From positions 69,463,442-69,527,441 of the forward strand of contig NC_133122.1 in the NCBI RefSeq assembly GCF_033568475.1: a stretch of 64,000 nucleotides of DNA, written 5' to 3'. The number at the start of each line of letters is the position of its first letter. The first letter of the stretch is position 1. A program made the translations under genes and the position numbers. The DNA comes from Henckelia pumila. Its lineage: Eukaryota; Streptophyta; Magnoliopsida; Lamiales; Gesneriaceae. Under the pieces are notes generated by a model that did not search any database, had not been told where the DNA came from, and saw only the letters and a list, made by a program, of their open reading frames with translations. Below are positions 1 through 10,790 of this stretch, in pieces.

Positions 1-168
1 GTTGAACGACCACTCCGTATCCTTGACAAGAAGGAGAAAGTTCTTTGGAATAAGACTATACCACTTGTGATGGTACAGTGGCAACGCCGAGACGTTGAAG
101 AAGAAACTTGGGAGACGGAAAGTCGTATGCGAGCAGAATATCCTGAGTTGTTTGCTTTGTACTTTTGA
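1..168 (+). CDS. C-terminal end of gypsy Pol (chromodomain-like tail), partial
   Basis: Frame 1 is open from the first base to TGA at 166-168 and gives 55 residues. It contains IPLVMVQWQRRDVEEETWE followed by an MRAEYPELF-type ending. This is the usual tail of Tekay/Del-type gypsy integrases, where a chromodomain-like fold helps target insertion to marked chromatin. A closely related tail ends the damaged polyprotein at 29200. Protease, RT and the integrase core lie outside the window, so the state of the whole gene is unknown. Confidence 0.8.
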   Translation, partial: VERPLRILDKKEKVLWNKTIPLVMVQWQRRDVEEETWETESRMRAEYPELFALYF

Positions 169-290
169 TTACCATGTATCAGTGTAATTACAGTTTGTTG
201 TAATAAAACATGGTTTGATGTTTCATATTATTATCTTGATCGTTACTTTAGAGTTTACTTCGCGGACGAAATATCTAAATGTGGGGAGAA

Positions 291-1753
291 TGTAATAACC
301 CAGAACCCATTTTAAGATAATATTATGATAAACATGATTAAGGAGTCATTATTTGGTGAAAATAAGTGAAAAATCAGCTTCGAAACGTCTGAAAATGGTA
401 GGAAGGGTCCCGGGGGTCTCGGACAGTTCGAAGGCACCGAAATGAGTTCGGACCATCCGAACTCAGATATCAGGTTCGGACCATCCGAACCCAGCACTTT
501 GGAGGCAACGAAGTATAGTATTTAACTTCTGAGGGAAGGCAGGATCGGACGCTCCGAACCCTGTTCAGACGCTCCGAACTCCCTCAGCCAGCAAGCCTAG
601 ATGACTAAGACACAAATTTTTACAAGTGTCGTGCATGCACGGATCGAACCATCTGAACCCAGTTCGGAGGTTCCAAACTCAGCCGACCTTGGAGCTATAA
701 ATAGGGGTCATTCGGATTCAGTTTGAAATATGAATTCCGAGTTTCCTTCTTAAGTTATATATAGTGTGAGATATACACTTAAGGGCCCTATCGGTTTATA
801 ATAAGGTTCTGGAATAACAAAGGTGTTGTTATAGTCATCTGGAACTAGCGACTCCAAAGGGTTGACTACGGACGAAGGTATGGTCCAGGAATCTATTTAT
901 ATTTTGGGAGTATTTATTATCTTAGTTAAGGCTTATAAAATTTGTGTAGTGATACGGTGAACTTTTGAATATAGGGTTGGAACCTAGGTCTTACTAAGAT
1001 TTGAACTAGCCTAGAGGTATGTACACATTGGCTGAGATTGCCAGCGAGTATTCATATTTATATGTTGCATTTATTTGGAATTATTATGTGGCATGATATA
1101 TGTTTTACCGATTTCTATATCCATATGTCATGTGAACATACACGTTGAGCATGTACATTGTTATACCTTGATTATAGAGTCGCTCAGCTCTATACTTTAT
1201 AGTCTGTCACTGGGAGTACCGCGACGGCAGGGACGTGTATGTCTAACTACTCCAGTGTACTAGGCGAGTGTGGTTGTACCCAGAGGTTGATCCGTGAGGT
1301 TACAGCACTCATGTGGCGCCTGTACTGAGCATGACTTATCAGATGACTTGTTACCAGTCATCACGATTACATGCATTATATTCATATGTTTACTCATGTT
1401 TATGTATTGGGCGTTAGTCGCGCACGTCCTAGTTGTTATCTTGGAGACCCCATTCCACGGGGCAGGTCGCAGGATGGACGGAGCTGGTAGTTCGAGGCAG
1501 GACTAAGGAACAGGAGCCTTGAGGAGTTATTTATACAGCAGGATTCGATATAGCTGTATAGCATTTACTTTTTAGTTGTTTCGATATGGTTGTATCACTA
1601 TCGTATTAAGCCTTGAAATTTTGTACTAAGATGATATGTAAATTATGGGTTATGTTTTCGCACGTTTTACTCTGTTAAGTGTTTATCTTTTAATTAAGAT
1701 TAATGCATGTCATAGTTTCCAGTTAGTAGATGATTCAATGCAGGGTCATGACA
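291..1753 (+). repeat. 3' LTR of the gypsy element at the left edge
   Basis: The LTR begins TGTAATAACCC directly after the purine tract and ends GGGTCATGACA, so the ends are inverted. It is 1463 bp long. The U3 part carries TCGGA-N3-TCCGA dyads at 448-460, 476-488 and 545-557, plus decayed copies up to about 690. A TATA box follows at 696. Confidence 0.8.
696..705 (+). promoter_or_regulatory. LTR TATA box
   Basis: TATAAATAGG sits just downstream of the U3 dyad array. This is the expected place for the retrotransposon promoter. Confidence 0.55.
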
Positions 1754-1944
1754 CAATGTGCTAGTGCTTTACTAGCAGAGGGACCTATGCTACTGAAAGA
1801 AAGACTCTGGATATCTAGAAAATAAGAGAAAATTCAAATTTGGAGGAACCAAGACATCTCGTGGATCTTATGCAAGGGAATGTCCAACACGCTCTTGTTC
1901 AAACCACGACATACCGACCCAAAAACATAACCCCCAAGTTGAGC
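1754..1944 (-). pseudogene. PMD (plant mobile domain) protein, third visible segment
   Basis: Read on the minus strand, this piece continues the frame of the 3466-3828 segment once the solo LTR and one TSD copy are removed. It encodes a PMD-like stretch with LGGYVFGSVCRGLNKSVLDI. One in-frame TGA, probably from a tryptophan codon, lies near 1842. After it the frame runs on through DIQSLSFSSIGPS until the gypsy LTR cuts it at 1753. PMD proteins (the MAIN/MAIL1 and phosphatase-7-long-form type) are plant nuclear proteins that are also carried by transposable elements. I cannot say whether this was a host gene or a captured copy. Confidence 0.6.
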
Positions 1945-3460
1945 TACAGTAACCAGCTCCAGAATCACCTACTAATAGAGACTTAAGCATGCAATTAAAC
2001 TTAAACAACAATAATCAGAGATAACTATGGAAAGCTTAAATCAAATAAATTTACCCAACAGTATACAATCAGTAAATAACTGGAAATAATATACAACACA
2101 ATCGAGAGTACAAAATAAAAGAGGACCAGTCCTAGCTAATCTGTTACCATCCACTGAGATCAAAAACTCTGGTCGTCAACTACACACTGATCCACAACCT
2201 AGGCATCCTGCAACTTCCCCGACGAATGGGGTGTCCCAAAGAAAAATAAACGAACGTGAGCGATAACAACCTCCAATACAAAAATATGGTATACACATGC
2301 TATGAATGCTAATGCAATGAACGGGTAACAAAAACCTATCACGGTAGAAACACTACTCAGTCAAGTGGTGCCATGGTATATAGCACGCTGGACCATCGTA
2401 TCAAGAGGTGACTCACAACTAGAATAAAATGTTGATATAGGTGACTTGACCACGTAATCCAATAGGTCCAACGATCCACTCAATAACTCGGGGCTAAGCG
2501 ATCTCACTACGGGCAATATCAAGCTACGGGCTCAACATGATAATGTATGCAGCATAATAATCGTGACATAATATATGCACATAATCCATTCCATATAAAC
2601 ATGCAAATATAGAACATGCATAATCATCCAAGATATCTCGGATAGTACATCCGTACCTCTAATCAAGCAACTCAAGAAACCTAGCCACTCAGGTACTCAA
2701 TTTCAAGTCTATAAGTAGATAATCACCATATCACTTATTGCTTACTAAAAACCTTAACTATACTAACATCTACTCACATAATCTAATCACAGTCTAAAAA
2801 TATACCTACATCCATCGTCAGTCCTTTGATGGCGATGGCCCCAAACTCTAGGCACAACTCCGCTATGATCCCGATAGCATCTCGCTATCGACTGACCTCC
2901 GAAACGATGCCTAAAAACCACTAAAAGCAAGAAGGAACCTAGAGAAAAGAGAGGAAAGTGAGCAAGAAATGAGGGGCTCAGCTCCCCTATTTATAAACCA
3001 CGTTCAGAACTTTTGATCGCCCGTTTGGACTTTTTGATCGCCCTTCGGAAGTTTCGATCACTATTCACCGAACATGTGGCTATGATTGGACAACACAAGC
3101 TGTCAACAACATTCGGACCTTCCAATATAGGGATTCGGAGCTTCCGAACACACCTTTGTCAAATCACCAATCAAAAAACTATATCTGACTGTTGGGGGAA
3201 AGTTCGGATCTTCCGAACTCAGGATTGAAGCTTCCGAGCTCAATTCTATCTTCCGAAGGGTTCAGAACCACCGATCTAATCCTATCTCAAGTTTGGACCT
3301 TCCGAACCACTTGAACACTTGAAACCCTCCAGGGCATTTTCGGACGCCCTGAATCCGAATTTATACGCATTAATCTCAATCGAGGATTCTTTAATAATGT
3401 TTTGAGCATTATAAACAGGCTTAAGCATTACTTGCTTAATTTGGAAATCGAGCTACTACA
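1945..3460 (-). repeat. Solo gypsy LTR, minus orientation, with 5-bp TSD
   Basis: On the minus strand the LTR starts TGTAGTAGCTCG at 3460 and ends GGTTACTGTA at 1945, so the terminal CA has mutated to TA. It is flanked by perfect TGAGC copies at 1940-1944 and 3461-3465. No internal region is present, so it is a solo LTR left by LTR-LTR recombination. Near 3115-3345 it carries TCGGA-N3-TCCGA-type dyads like the other gypsy LTRs here. Confidence 0.75.
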
Positions 3461-3465
3461 TGAGC

Positions 3466-3828
3466 ACATTCCCAGTGCTCAATGAACGAGGCCAAAAGCA
3501 GATACTCTGCTGAGGTACGACCAGAGGCGGGGAGGAATAAGAACTTGCATTCGAGAACCCATAGGAACAGAATGTGTTCATCAGAAGTTGGGGTCCTTGA
3601 ATTGGTGTACCAGGTCCTTATGACCAAAACATAAGAAGTGTGTATAGTGTTCTCTTCAGACAAGGTGGTGAGATTTTTTGACGGAATCAATCCTATTACA
3701 TCTAGATCTATAACAAATAGTTTCAACAAACAAAGAACATCATGTAGGGTGATTGCCATCGGACCACTGGCAAATAGCAAAGATTTCCAAAGGGGAGCCC
3801 AAAAATGGAGAACACTCTCCAGAAGACC
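3466..3828 (-). pseudogene. PMD (plant mobile domain) protein, second segment
   Basis: The minus strand is open across this piece and reads SGPMAITLHDVLCLLKLFVI, then SDEHILFLWVLECKFLFLPA, then ASGRTSAEYLLLASF. The pattern (GPM.ITL.D...L, a D/EH..FL.WL..F.F block, then an LA-rich helix) is that of the PMD fold. Its right edge is the AGACC duplication (3824-3828) of the Athila-like element. Its left edge is the TGAGC duplication of the solo LTR. The frame continues into 36354-36523 on the N-terminal side and 1754-1944 on the C-terminal side. Confidence 0.65.
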
Positions 3829-4545
3829 AGGCCGCTTAATTCGGTATCAACTAGCAAGTATACTAGGTCAAGTAATAATAAGGGGATGTTGAGTCTAAGT
3901 GTCAAACCCACAGGGACTGATTTCTTGTAATTACCAAAATATAATTATTTCAACTTAATCTAGACTAAACGATAAAGTTATTTTTGAATTAAACTACTAA
4001 GTAAATTATAAATAGAAAAGATGAAAATATAATTGCAACAATAATTTTGGATTTTTATTCAATGATGAGAAATTCGATCAAGGACACACTTAGGTACCGA
4101 ACAAATCATGCAACATGTAGTAAATCTAGAATCCAGATTAAATCTTAACTTACGGCGATTTTCCTAAATTGTTTAACAGTCTATTTTTAGAACAGTTAAA
4201 CATATTCAAATATTTACGGATTAATTATTTCTAATTAATTCAAATGCATTGAGAATTATAAAAATTCAGTTTTCACCTAAAGTCGCACAATGAAATCAAA
4301 TACAATTTCTAGTCTATTTAACCTTGTGTCGATTATTGAGGTGATCGAAATCAATTATTGAGACGTCTTCTGTCTCGATTTCCGGCCTTTTCTATATTTT
4401 CTACAAATAAACCAAGGAGAATGTTATGTAGACACAATGCATGATATATAACTAAAACTCATAAAAACATAAGTAATAAAACACGAATTCATGCAAATTA
4501 ACAATAAAAACGACACAAAAATATGCACACAAAACACAGTTATCA
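3829..4545 (-). repeat. 3' LTR of the Athila-like element, internally deleted
   Basis: It starts TGATAACTGTG at 4545 on the minus strand and matches the LTR at 35091-36348 end to end. About 536 bp corresponding to roughly 35628-36163 are missing, and the join lies near 4362. The LTR end at 3829 differs from the other copy by two bases. Confidence 0.75.
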
Positions 4546-5803
4546 ATTCTTCCATACTTAACTCTTGCTCGCCCTTGAGCAAGATGGACAATGTAAAAAC
4601 CTTGCAAACACAGACAAAATCAGGAACGATTCATGGGAATTCACGGCTTCAGAGAAGTTCAAACAACTTACATCAAAAACCACTCTCAACTTTCCATAAT
4701 ACGCCATCGGTTTAACGTGAACGTGTGTGTGTGTGCCATGTTATTCCAGTTACATGCAACTTAGAGAGAATCTGTTTTAAGACTGCTTAGCGACCTATGA
4801 CATATCAGTGCAAGTTTCACTCGCAAGTATCCATTCCTTCTAACGACCTCTAACAAATACACACCTCCCTTGAGATTTTCAATTACGCACCTCCGGATTT
4901 TACACCCAGTTTTCTTAAGCCTCAATAATTACCCGCAAACTTAGCTATAACTATGATATGATTCGAATTTCAATCCCCTCGTCTATAGCCCGGATGGAAC
5001 AACAATCTCATTGAACCTGCAGACTTAGTTTCAGACTCGGCGATTAGGATTTCAATCCCTTGCCCGCAACCCAGATGGAATTGGTTTTCAAAAATTAAAT
5101 TTTTAATTTTTATAAATTTGCAACCCCATTTATTCCGCATACTTAGCCAAGGAGAAGGTAATTAGGATTTCAATTCCTCGTCATGACCCGGATGGAGTTG
5201 ATTTTTTTCAAAAATTCATATCAATTTCAATTTTTCAAAAATTTTGGTGCGCCCAAGATCATAAGTGCAATTGTTCGAGGATCATTAGAATTTACAGGAC
5301 ACAATTAAGATCACTAAACACCTAGTGATGTGCAATGGTCTAACAAACATAAACATCATCAATGTTATCGCTACATTCCACTGGTCTAACATGTGTGCTT
5401 AAGAATTATTCATGATTCAATCTAAGGTTTCTCCTGTCCAGTCAAGTGCAAACAATTTTCACAAAAACCAATTTTCAATCTTAACTTCGTCATCATCAAC
5501 TCCCATTTCTCATCCTATTCAACATCAATGCAAAACAAACACTAACACAAATGAAACACAATGAAATATGAAATATACTACATGCACTTAACTAAAAAGA
5601 ATATGAATGAACACAAACATAACCAACAGTGATAAACTAATCTACTCCCCCCCTCATACTTATCTAAAGCATTGCCCTGAATACTCTAGAAACACAAACA
5701 ATACGCATAAACAAAGAAACATATGCAAGACGAACAAAGAAAACAAAATGAAACTAAAACTACCCTGGTTTATGCGTTGTCATCCTCGTCGTTATCCTCC
5801 TCT
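4546..5803 (-). other. Non-coding 3' internal region of the Athila-like element
   Basis: There is no credible reading frame. Next to the LTR, on the minus strand, is a GCTCAAGGGCGAGC palindrome followed by TTAAGTATGGAAG. The same arrangement (a self-complementary box, then a purine-rich primer tract) recurs at 61443-61480. The stretch at 4970-5200 repeats a block with the phrase TTTCAATCCC...CCCGGATGGA about three times. Confidence 0.5.
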
Positions 5804-6637
5804 TCAAACTTTGGTGGTGGCACTTGGAACGCAGGAGGTGGTGCGGCATAATGGAACTGAAAGTGAGGGGGGGTACTCCGGATTATCTGGGAAAGCAAAA
5901 GCATCAAGACCAAGATGGGTGGTCATTCCTCGGATCATGGCATCCATAGCCTGAAGGTGAGCTATGGTCACTGTCATGTAGGCTTGTTGGTGGTGAGAGA
6001 AGGCCGACAACTCATATACGGTATTGACATTCGATGCATCAATGGTCTTGGATGGTTGGAGCCACTCCTCATCAGGATGAACCGTCACTCCGGCTTGAAT
6101 ACATAGTTCGGAGATGATTGAAGGAAAGAACAAGCCAACAAAAAGAGTGTAAATGGAACGTCGAATCTCGAAGTGAATGACCCAACCCACGTTAATCGGC
6201 CAATCCATATCCAGTGCATAAAGTAGAATGGAACGATCGTCATGCACATAACTGGTGGATACCGGCATCAGTCTTCGTGGAACAAACATTTACCATATGG
6301 CTGGGTCCATCTGTAGAAATATTTCTGGGAAGTGTTGATAAGAATTCGGATCATGCCACATTGCCCCCTCTTAGAAAAGTTGGTCAAGAATTTCATTGAA
6401 ATCAGGATCTTGCTTCAGACTCTGATACAGACTATCATCCAAAATCAGGGTTTCAAGCAAATCATTAATCACATTTTCATCAAAAGAAACAATTTTGCCC
6501 ATAACAAAAGCTTTACCATCCTCCCACTCCGTGGCATTCGCATAAAATTCTCGGAAAAGTGGAACAACCATGGCTTTTGGATTTGAACAAAATTTATCCC
6601 AATTTCGATTAGAAATATCAACCCCAACACCACTCAC
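5804..6637 (-). pseudogene. Putative plant transposon protein (Athila/Tat-associated), two in-frame stops
   Basis: One minus-strand frame runs the whole length, with TAA stops at 6371-6373 and 6290-6292. Recognisable blocks are FYANATEWEDGKAFVMGKIV near the start, then LMPVSTSYVHDDRSILLYAL, DWPINVGWVI and an LFFPSIISELCIQAGV segment. The same blocks occur in a second element at 59338-59830. The family is a retrotransposon-encoded protein of unknown biochemical role. The stops make this copy non-functional. Confidence 0.65.
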
Positions 6638-7150
6638 TTCTATGAGATAATTCTATACCACGCTCCTTGATAGGATTACATTGAAGTTTAGCGTGGTCAT
6701 ACCTTTATTTTGCCGTTGGAGATACAAATTTGTCGGTTATACCTGAGGAAAAAGTGACGGCATGTGGCTGAGATGATTGTCTGACGGTCCGAGCTCGTTT
6801 TGGCAGCATAGTGAATGGAGATAGTAGAATTCCGGCTATAGGATGCACCTATGCAAGTGTCCGGCAGAGGAGGTCGGCGACCGACAATGGCTATGAATAA
6901 CGGCCCGACGATGGTGTTGGGTGTTAGATGGTCGGTCGAGAATGCAGGGGGTGGCAACTAGGCGGCGGTGATGAAGGGCGGTACAGCGAGCAGGGTTGTG
7001 GCGACTGGGAGGCGGTCCGACGAGTAGGGTGAGCAAGGGCGGCCGGAGGTGTTGAACGGCAGCGAAGATCGAGCGACTTCAAAAATTTGGAAAGATTGGA
7101 GTGAGGATTAGAGAATAGAGGAGAGTGGGGGAGGGTTTGGAAAGATTAGG
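6638..7150 (-). other. Leader or N-terminal remnant of the Athila-like element
   Basis: On the minus strand this is a pyrimidine- and CCG-rich leader. A short frame at 6809-6705 starts MLPKRARTVRQSS. Such basic, serine-rich starts are common ahead of the plant transposon protein domain, so this is probably its frame-shifted N-terminus. The decayed gypsy-like element interrupts it at 7151. Confidence 0.35.
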
Positions 7151-10100
7151 TGTAAGGCCCAAAAATATTAAGTTATTAATTACGAGATTTAAGATTTAAA
7201 TTCTGAATTTGAGAAAATATGAATTTGAGAAATGTCAGAATTAGAGATTTAAATTTCGGGTCGAAACTATTTAATTTGAAGATTTTCGGATTTTAAGATT
7301 TTAATATCCGGAATTCTTAAATAAAAAGATAAAAAAATATTTGAATTAAATATTTATGGGATTTGAGATTTAAATTATGAGTTTGATATTAAGAAGAATT
7401 TAATTTGAGGATGAAATCCGAGCAAGGACCAATTTGCAAATATTGAGAAGTTCAAGGACTAAAAGGCGATAAGGTCCAAAATTAGTTAATTTTAATCCGA
7501 GAATATTTAAATTGAGAATATTTAGAGTTTAGAATTAAATTCTAATATTCTTAAATTATTTAGGATTGAAATTAAATTAAATCACTTGTCCGGGGACTAA
7601 ACTGCAATTTTTGTGGCAAGCGGATTACACATGTCCTTTAAATGGTTTTAATCGTGTATATCACTTCATTATCAGATTACAAATGTGAGAAATCAGATTC
7701 ATACCTTCCATGGCCGATTCTTGCATTTTTAATTTGCTAGAAATTGATCCGTCCGATAGAATTTCCGATCGATCGTATATTTGCGATCACGGCTTCGAGT
7801 GCTACGTTTTGACATAAGTTTTATGAAGATCTACCATGTTTGAATTTTAAGATATTGTTAGAATTAAGATTTTATTGTATAAACATGTTCTAGTATATAC
7901 GACGATAGCATATCTAAGACGGATCGAGAAAAGATCGTCGTTTGAATATGTTTTCGATTTTTGAAAGATTTTTCAGAAATCTGGAATTTGGGGTTTTTTG
8001 TGTACGTGTTTGAATTGCTGAATTGGTGATGAGTATTGGTTTATATGATGGAATTAATGTTGTTAATGTATTTGGAATCATCGAATTCGAACAGTTCCGC
8101 CGTCGGTTTGACTTTCGGTCATGTGATCAAGTTGTTAGATTGCTTGTGTAGTAGCCCGTAACCAAAAATCATTAATTGAGGGATTAATCATAATTACTTG
8201 GGTAAAGTTCGGAAGCTCCGAAGGTGAGTTCGGAAGCACCGATCAGGATCGGAAGCTCCGAACAGGATCGGAAGCTCCGATCGGTATTACGTCAGGCATG
8301 ACGTGTGGCACGATCGGAAGCTCCGATCACCCCTATCAGGAATCAACAAGTGATATTTTGACACGTGGCACATCAGGATCTTCGGAAGCTCTGATGGCAG
8401 GATCGGACGTTCCGATTGAGGTTCGGACGTTCCGATCAAGGATCGGAAGTTCCGATCGTTGTCCATAAATAGAAGGCCGAGGCTTCACTTTCATTTGCCA
8501 ATTCCGAGTTCTCCTTTCCATTCTAGTCCTTTTGGAGCTGTTCTAGTCTTCTTAGGCTTGGTCCGGAGGTCAGCGAGGCGTTCGGTAGTCGTAGGAGAGT
8601 TGTGCCCAAGTTCTGGAGGCATCGACATCAAAGGGCTAACGACGGACGAAGGTATAGCTTTTGCTTCCTATAAATATTTGGGAGTATGCAATAGCTTAGT
8701 TAAGGCTTTTAGAGTACTTTAATGATAGTAGTATCATTTGGCAGTGTAGAGCAGACTATAGGCGTGGACCTAGAGTTGGTAGAGCTTGCTCTGTTTTGAG
8801 GTACGAAAGTACTGTTTGAGATATCCTGACTGAGTATGCATGTATTATGTGACTGCATGATTTATATGCCATGTTATTATGCTGCATTCATTTGCATCTT
8901 GCTGTATCTCTTTCGAGATGTCTGTTAGTAGGGTTGTACACTATCCTGTTAGTGGATGGACTTCCATCGATTTGGGTCCGGCGTATCCACGGTTATCTCG
9001 GTATGGGAGCCACCTCCTGAAGCGACGGCACAGCGTGCTACATACCAGGGCCCGGTCTGTCTCTGTTATCTGATCCTTGACCTCGAGTCTATAGGGAGTT
9101 CACTTTGCATGCATGTATACTCATACTCTCGCACTGAGCGTTTTATGCTCACGTCTCGTACTTTGTATTTTTTGGACACCCTATTCCATGGGGCAGGTTT
9201 GCGATTGGACGAGGAGGGTGGATCCAGGAGGGGCTAGTCAGTAGTTGGCCAGCTGGAGCTTCACTTAGGTTTTACTACTATTGTTTGGGTTTATACAGCT
9301 ATTCGATTTGGTTGTATATTATTGGATAATTTACAGATTCCTTTTCTTGGGATTGTATATTTGTTTATGGATTCCGTAGTTTTATTTTGATATCTGTTTA
9401 ATTAAGTTAATTGCATGCCTAAGTTCTGTTTAGTAGGTGATCCGGGTAAGGGTCACTACAGCTTGAGTCTAAATAAGATTGAAATGATATTGAAATATGA
9501 TATTTAGTTGTATATCAATGCATTTCAGATTTGAATTGCAAGATATCGATTTCGAGTCGGTGAGCTCGAGAAGTTAGCTTTTGAACTGAGGAAGATTGAA
9601 GAAGGTATGAAGATAGTTTGCCTTGAATGATTGTAATGATTTGAGCAGATTTTGATAGAAGTTCTTTGATGTCATTTTTCCAGACTTGGAGCATCTAAAA
9701 CTCGAGATCGAAAGGTATGATTAGACATTAGATATTATGGGAAGAACAACTCAAGATCATTTTGATTATCGAGTTTTCTAAAATCACATATTTATCTGTT
9801 TAAGTGCTCTTATGTGATTTACTTGTTATTGTTTCTATGAATGATTATTGAATTGTGTGTTCAAGATGTTTATCAGTATTTGTATGATTTAATTCATCAA
9901 GATTATGTTGCATTCATCTTAAACTCTACCTTGAAAATCATAGAGGGCAGATTGGTCTAGATTGCGAAATTATGTTTGGAGAACTATAGTTGAGTGGCAT
10001 GGATTGTAGATTCGCTTCCAGAGCTAGATGACTCACTATAGTTGCACCAAAGTTAGGGAAATTAAGATATTTGACGCCACCTCGATTGGGAGAGTCGGTG

Positions 10101-10790
10101 GTTAGTTAAAGATTTTATTCCCCGAGATCCCAAGAACCAAAATTTGATAGCCTATTCTTTGACACATGCATTGCATTTATGCATTAACCTAGAGATTTCT
10201 ATGGTTTAGAATATGTGTTTTAAAATGCTAGCATGTTATTAGATGACATTCAAGATGTGGATGTGTTTGTATGCTTGATGAACTGATATGCTATAAGAAT
10301 TTAGGAATCGATTATGCTTCTATTATTACATGTCTTTACATGTTTGAGATTTAAGATTAATATAGCATATAGAATTATTATGCTTAAATGATGTATATGC
10401 ATGTCGTTCATAATGAGATGTATTTCTCACCAGAGTTATCTCGTGCATTGCATCAGGTTTGGGCATGAGCGAGTCAGATGTGGCTTGGATAGCTCGAGAT
10501 AGAAATATTAGCATGTGGTGACTTTGGGCTATGAATAGATTGCTGTCAAATGCATGTTAGAAGGTGTTGGTTTAGTTTGAGATTTGAAAACTTAGAATTG
10601 AGTTTATTGTATTGCAACTTAGAAACATATATAAGATTCTTATGCTCTAAACTTCATGTTTTACCTTGAATCTTGTACTTAGATCTTTATAAACTTGATT
10701 TGAGATGTTTAGAGTGTTGTAAACTGATTAGACATGCTTAGAACAACAAGAATATGATTTTTGGAAGGCAAACCCGAGGTCCGCATAACA
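7151..10790 (+). repeat. 5' LTR of the decayed gypsy-like element (interrupted)
   Basis: It begins TGTAAGGCCC and ends CCGCATAACA. Without the solo LTR and one TSD copy (8147-9465) it is about 2.3 kb. The body is very A+T rich, with many runs of the kind AATTTAAGATTTAAAT. No coding sequence is present. Confidence 0.65.
8147..9460 (+). repeat. Solo gypsy LTR with perfect 5-bp TSD
   Basis: It starts TGTAGTAGCCCGTAACC, ends GGGTCACTACA, and is flanked by GCTTG at 8142-8146 and 9461-9465. It belongs to the same family as the LTRs of the gypsy array at 15424-35035. The U3 carries about seven TCGGA-N3-TCCGA dyads at 8210-8460. A CATAAATAG promoter-like box lies at 8464. Confidence 0.85.

Larger units (their letters stand above)
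1..1753 (+). mobile_element. 3' end of a Ty3/gypsy (chromovirus-like) retrotransposon
   Basis: The segment holds, in order, the end of the pol reading frame, a short untranslated stretch with a purine-rich tract (GTGGGGAGAA at 281-290), and a long terminal repeat. The 5' part of the element lies left of the window. The element interrupts a minus-strand PMD gene whose next codons begin at 1754. The target duplication cannot be tested because the left end is not in view. Confidence 0.85.

Noticed and set aside
5607..5954. Plus-strand frame of 115 codons
   Set aside because: It lies opposite and beside the plant transposon protein pseudogene, starts in AT-rich non-coding DNA and has no domain.
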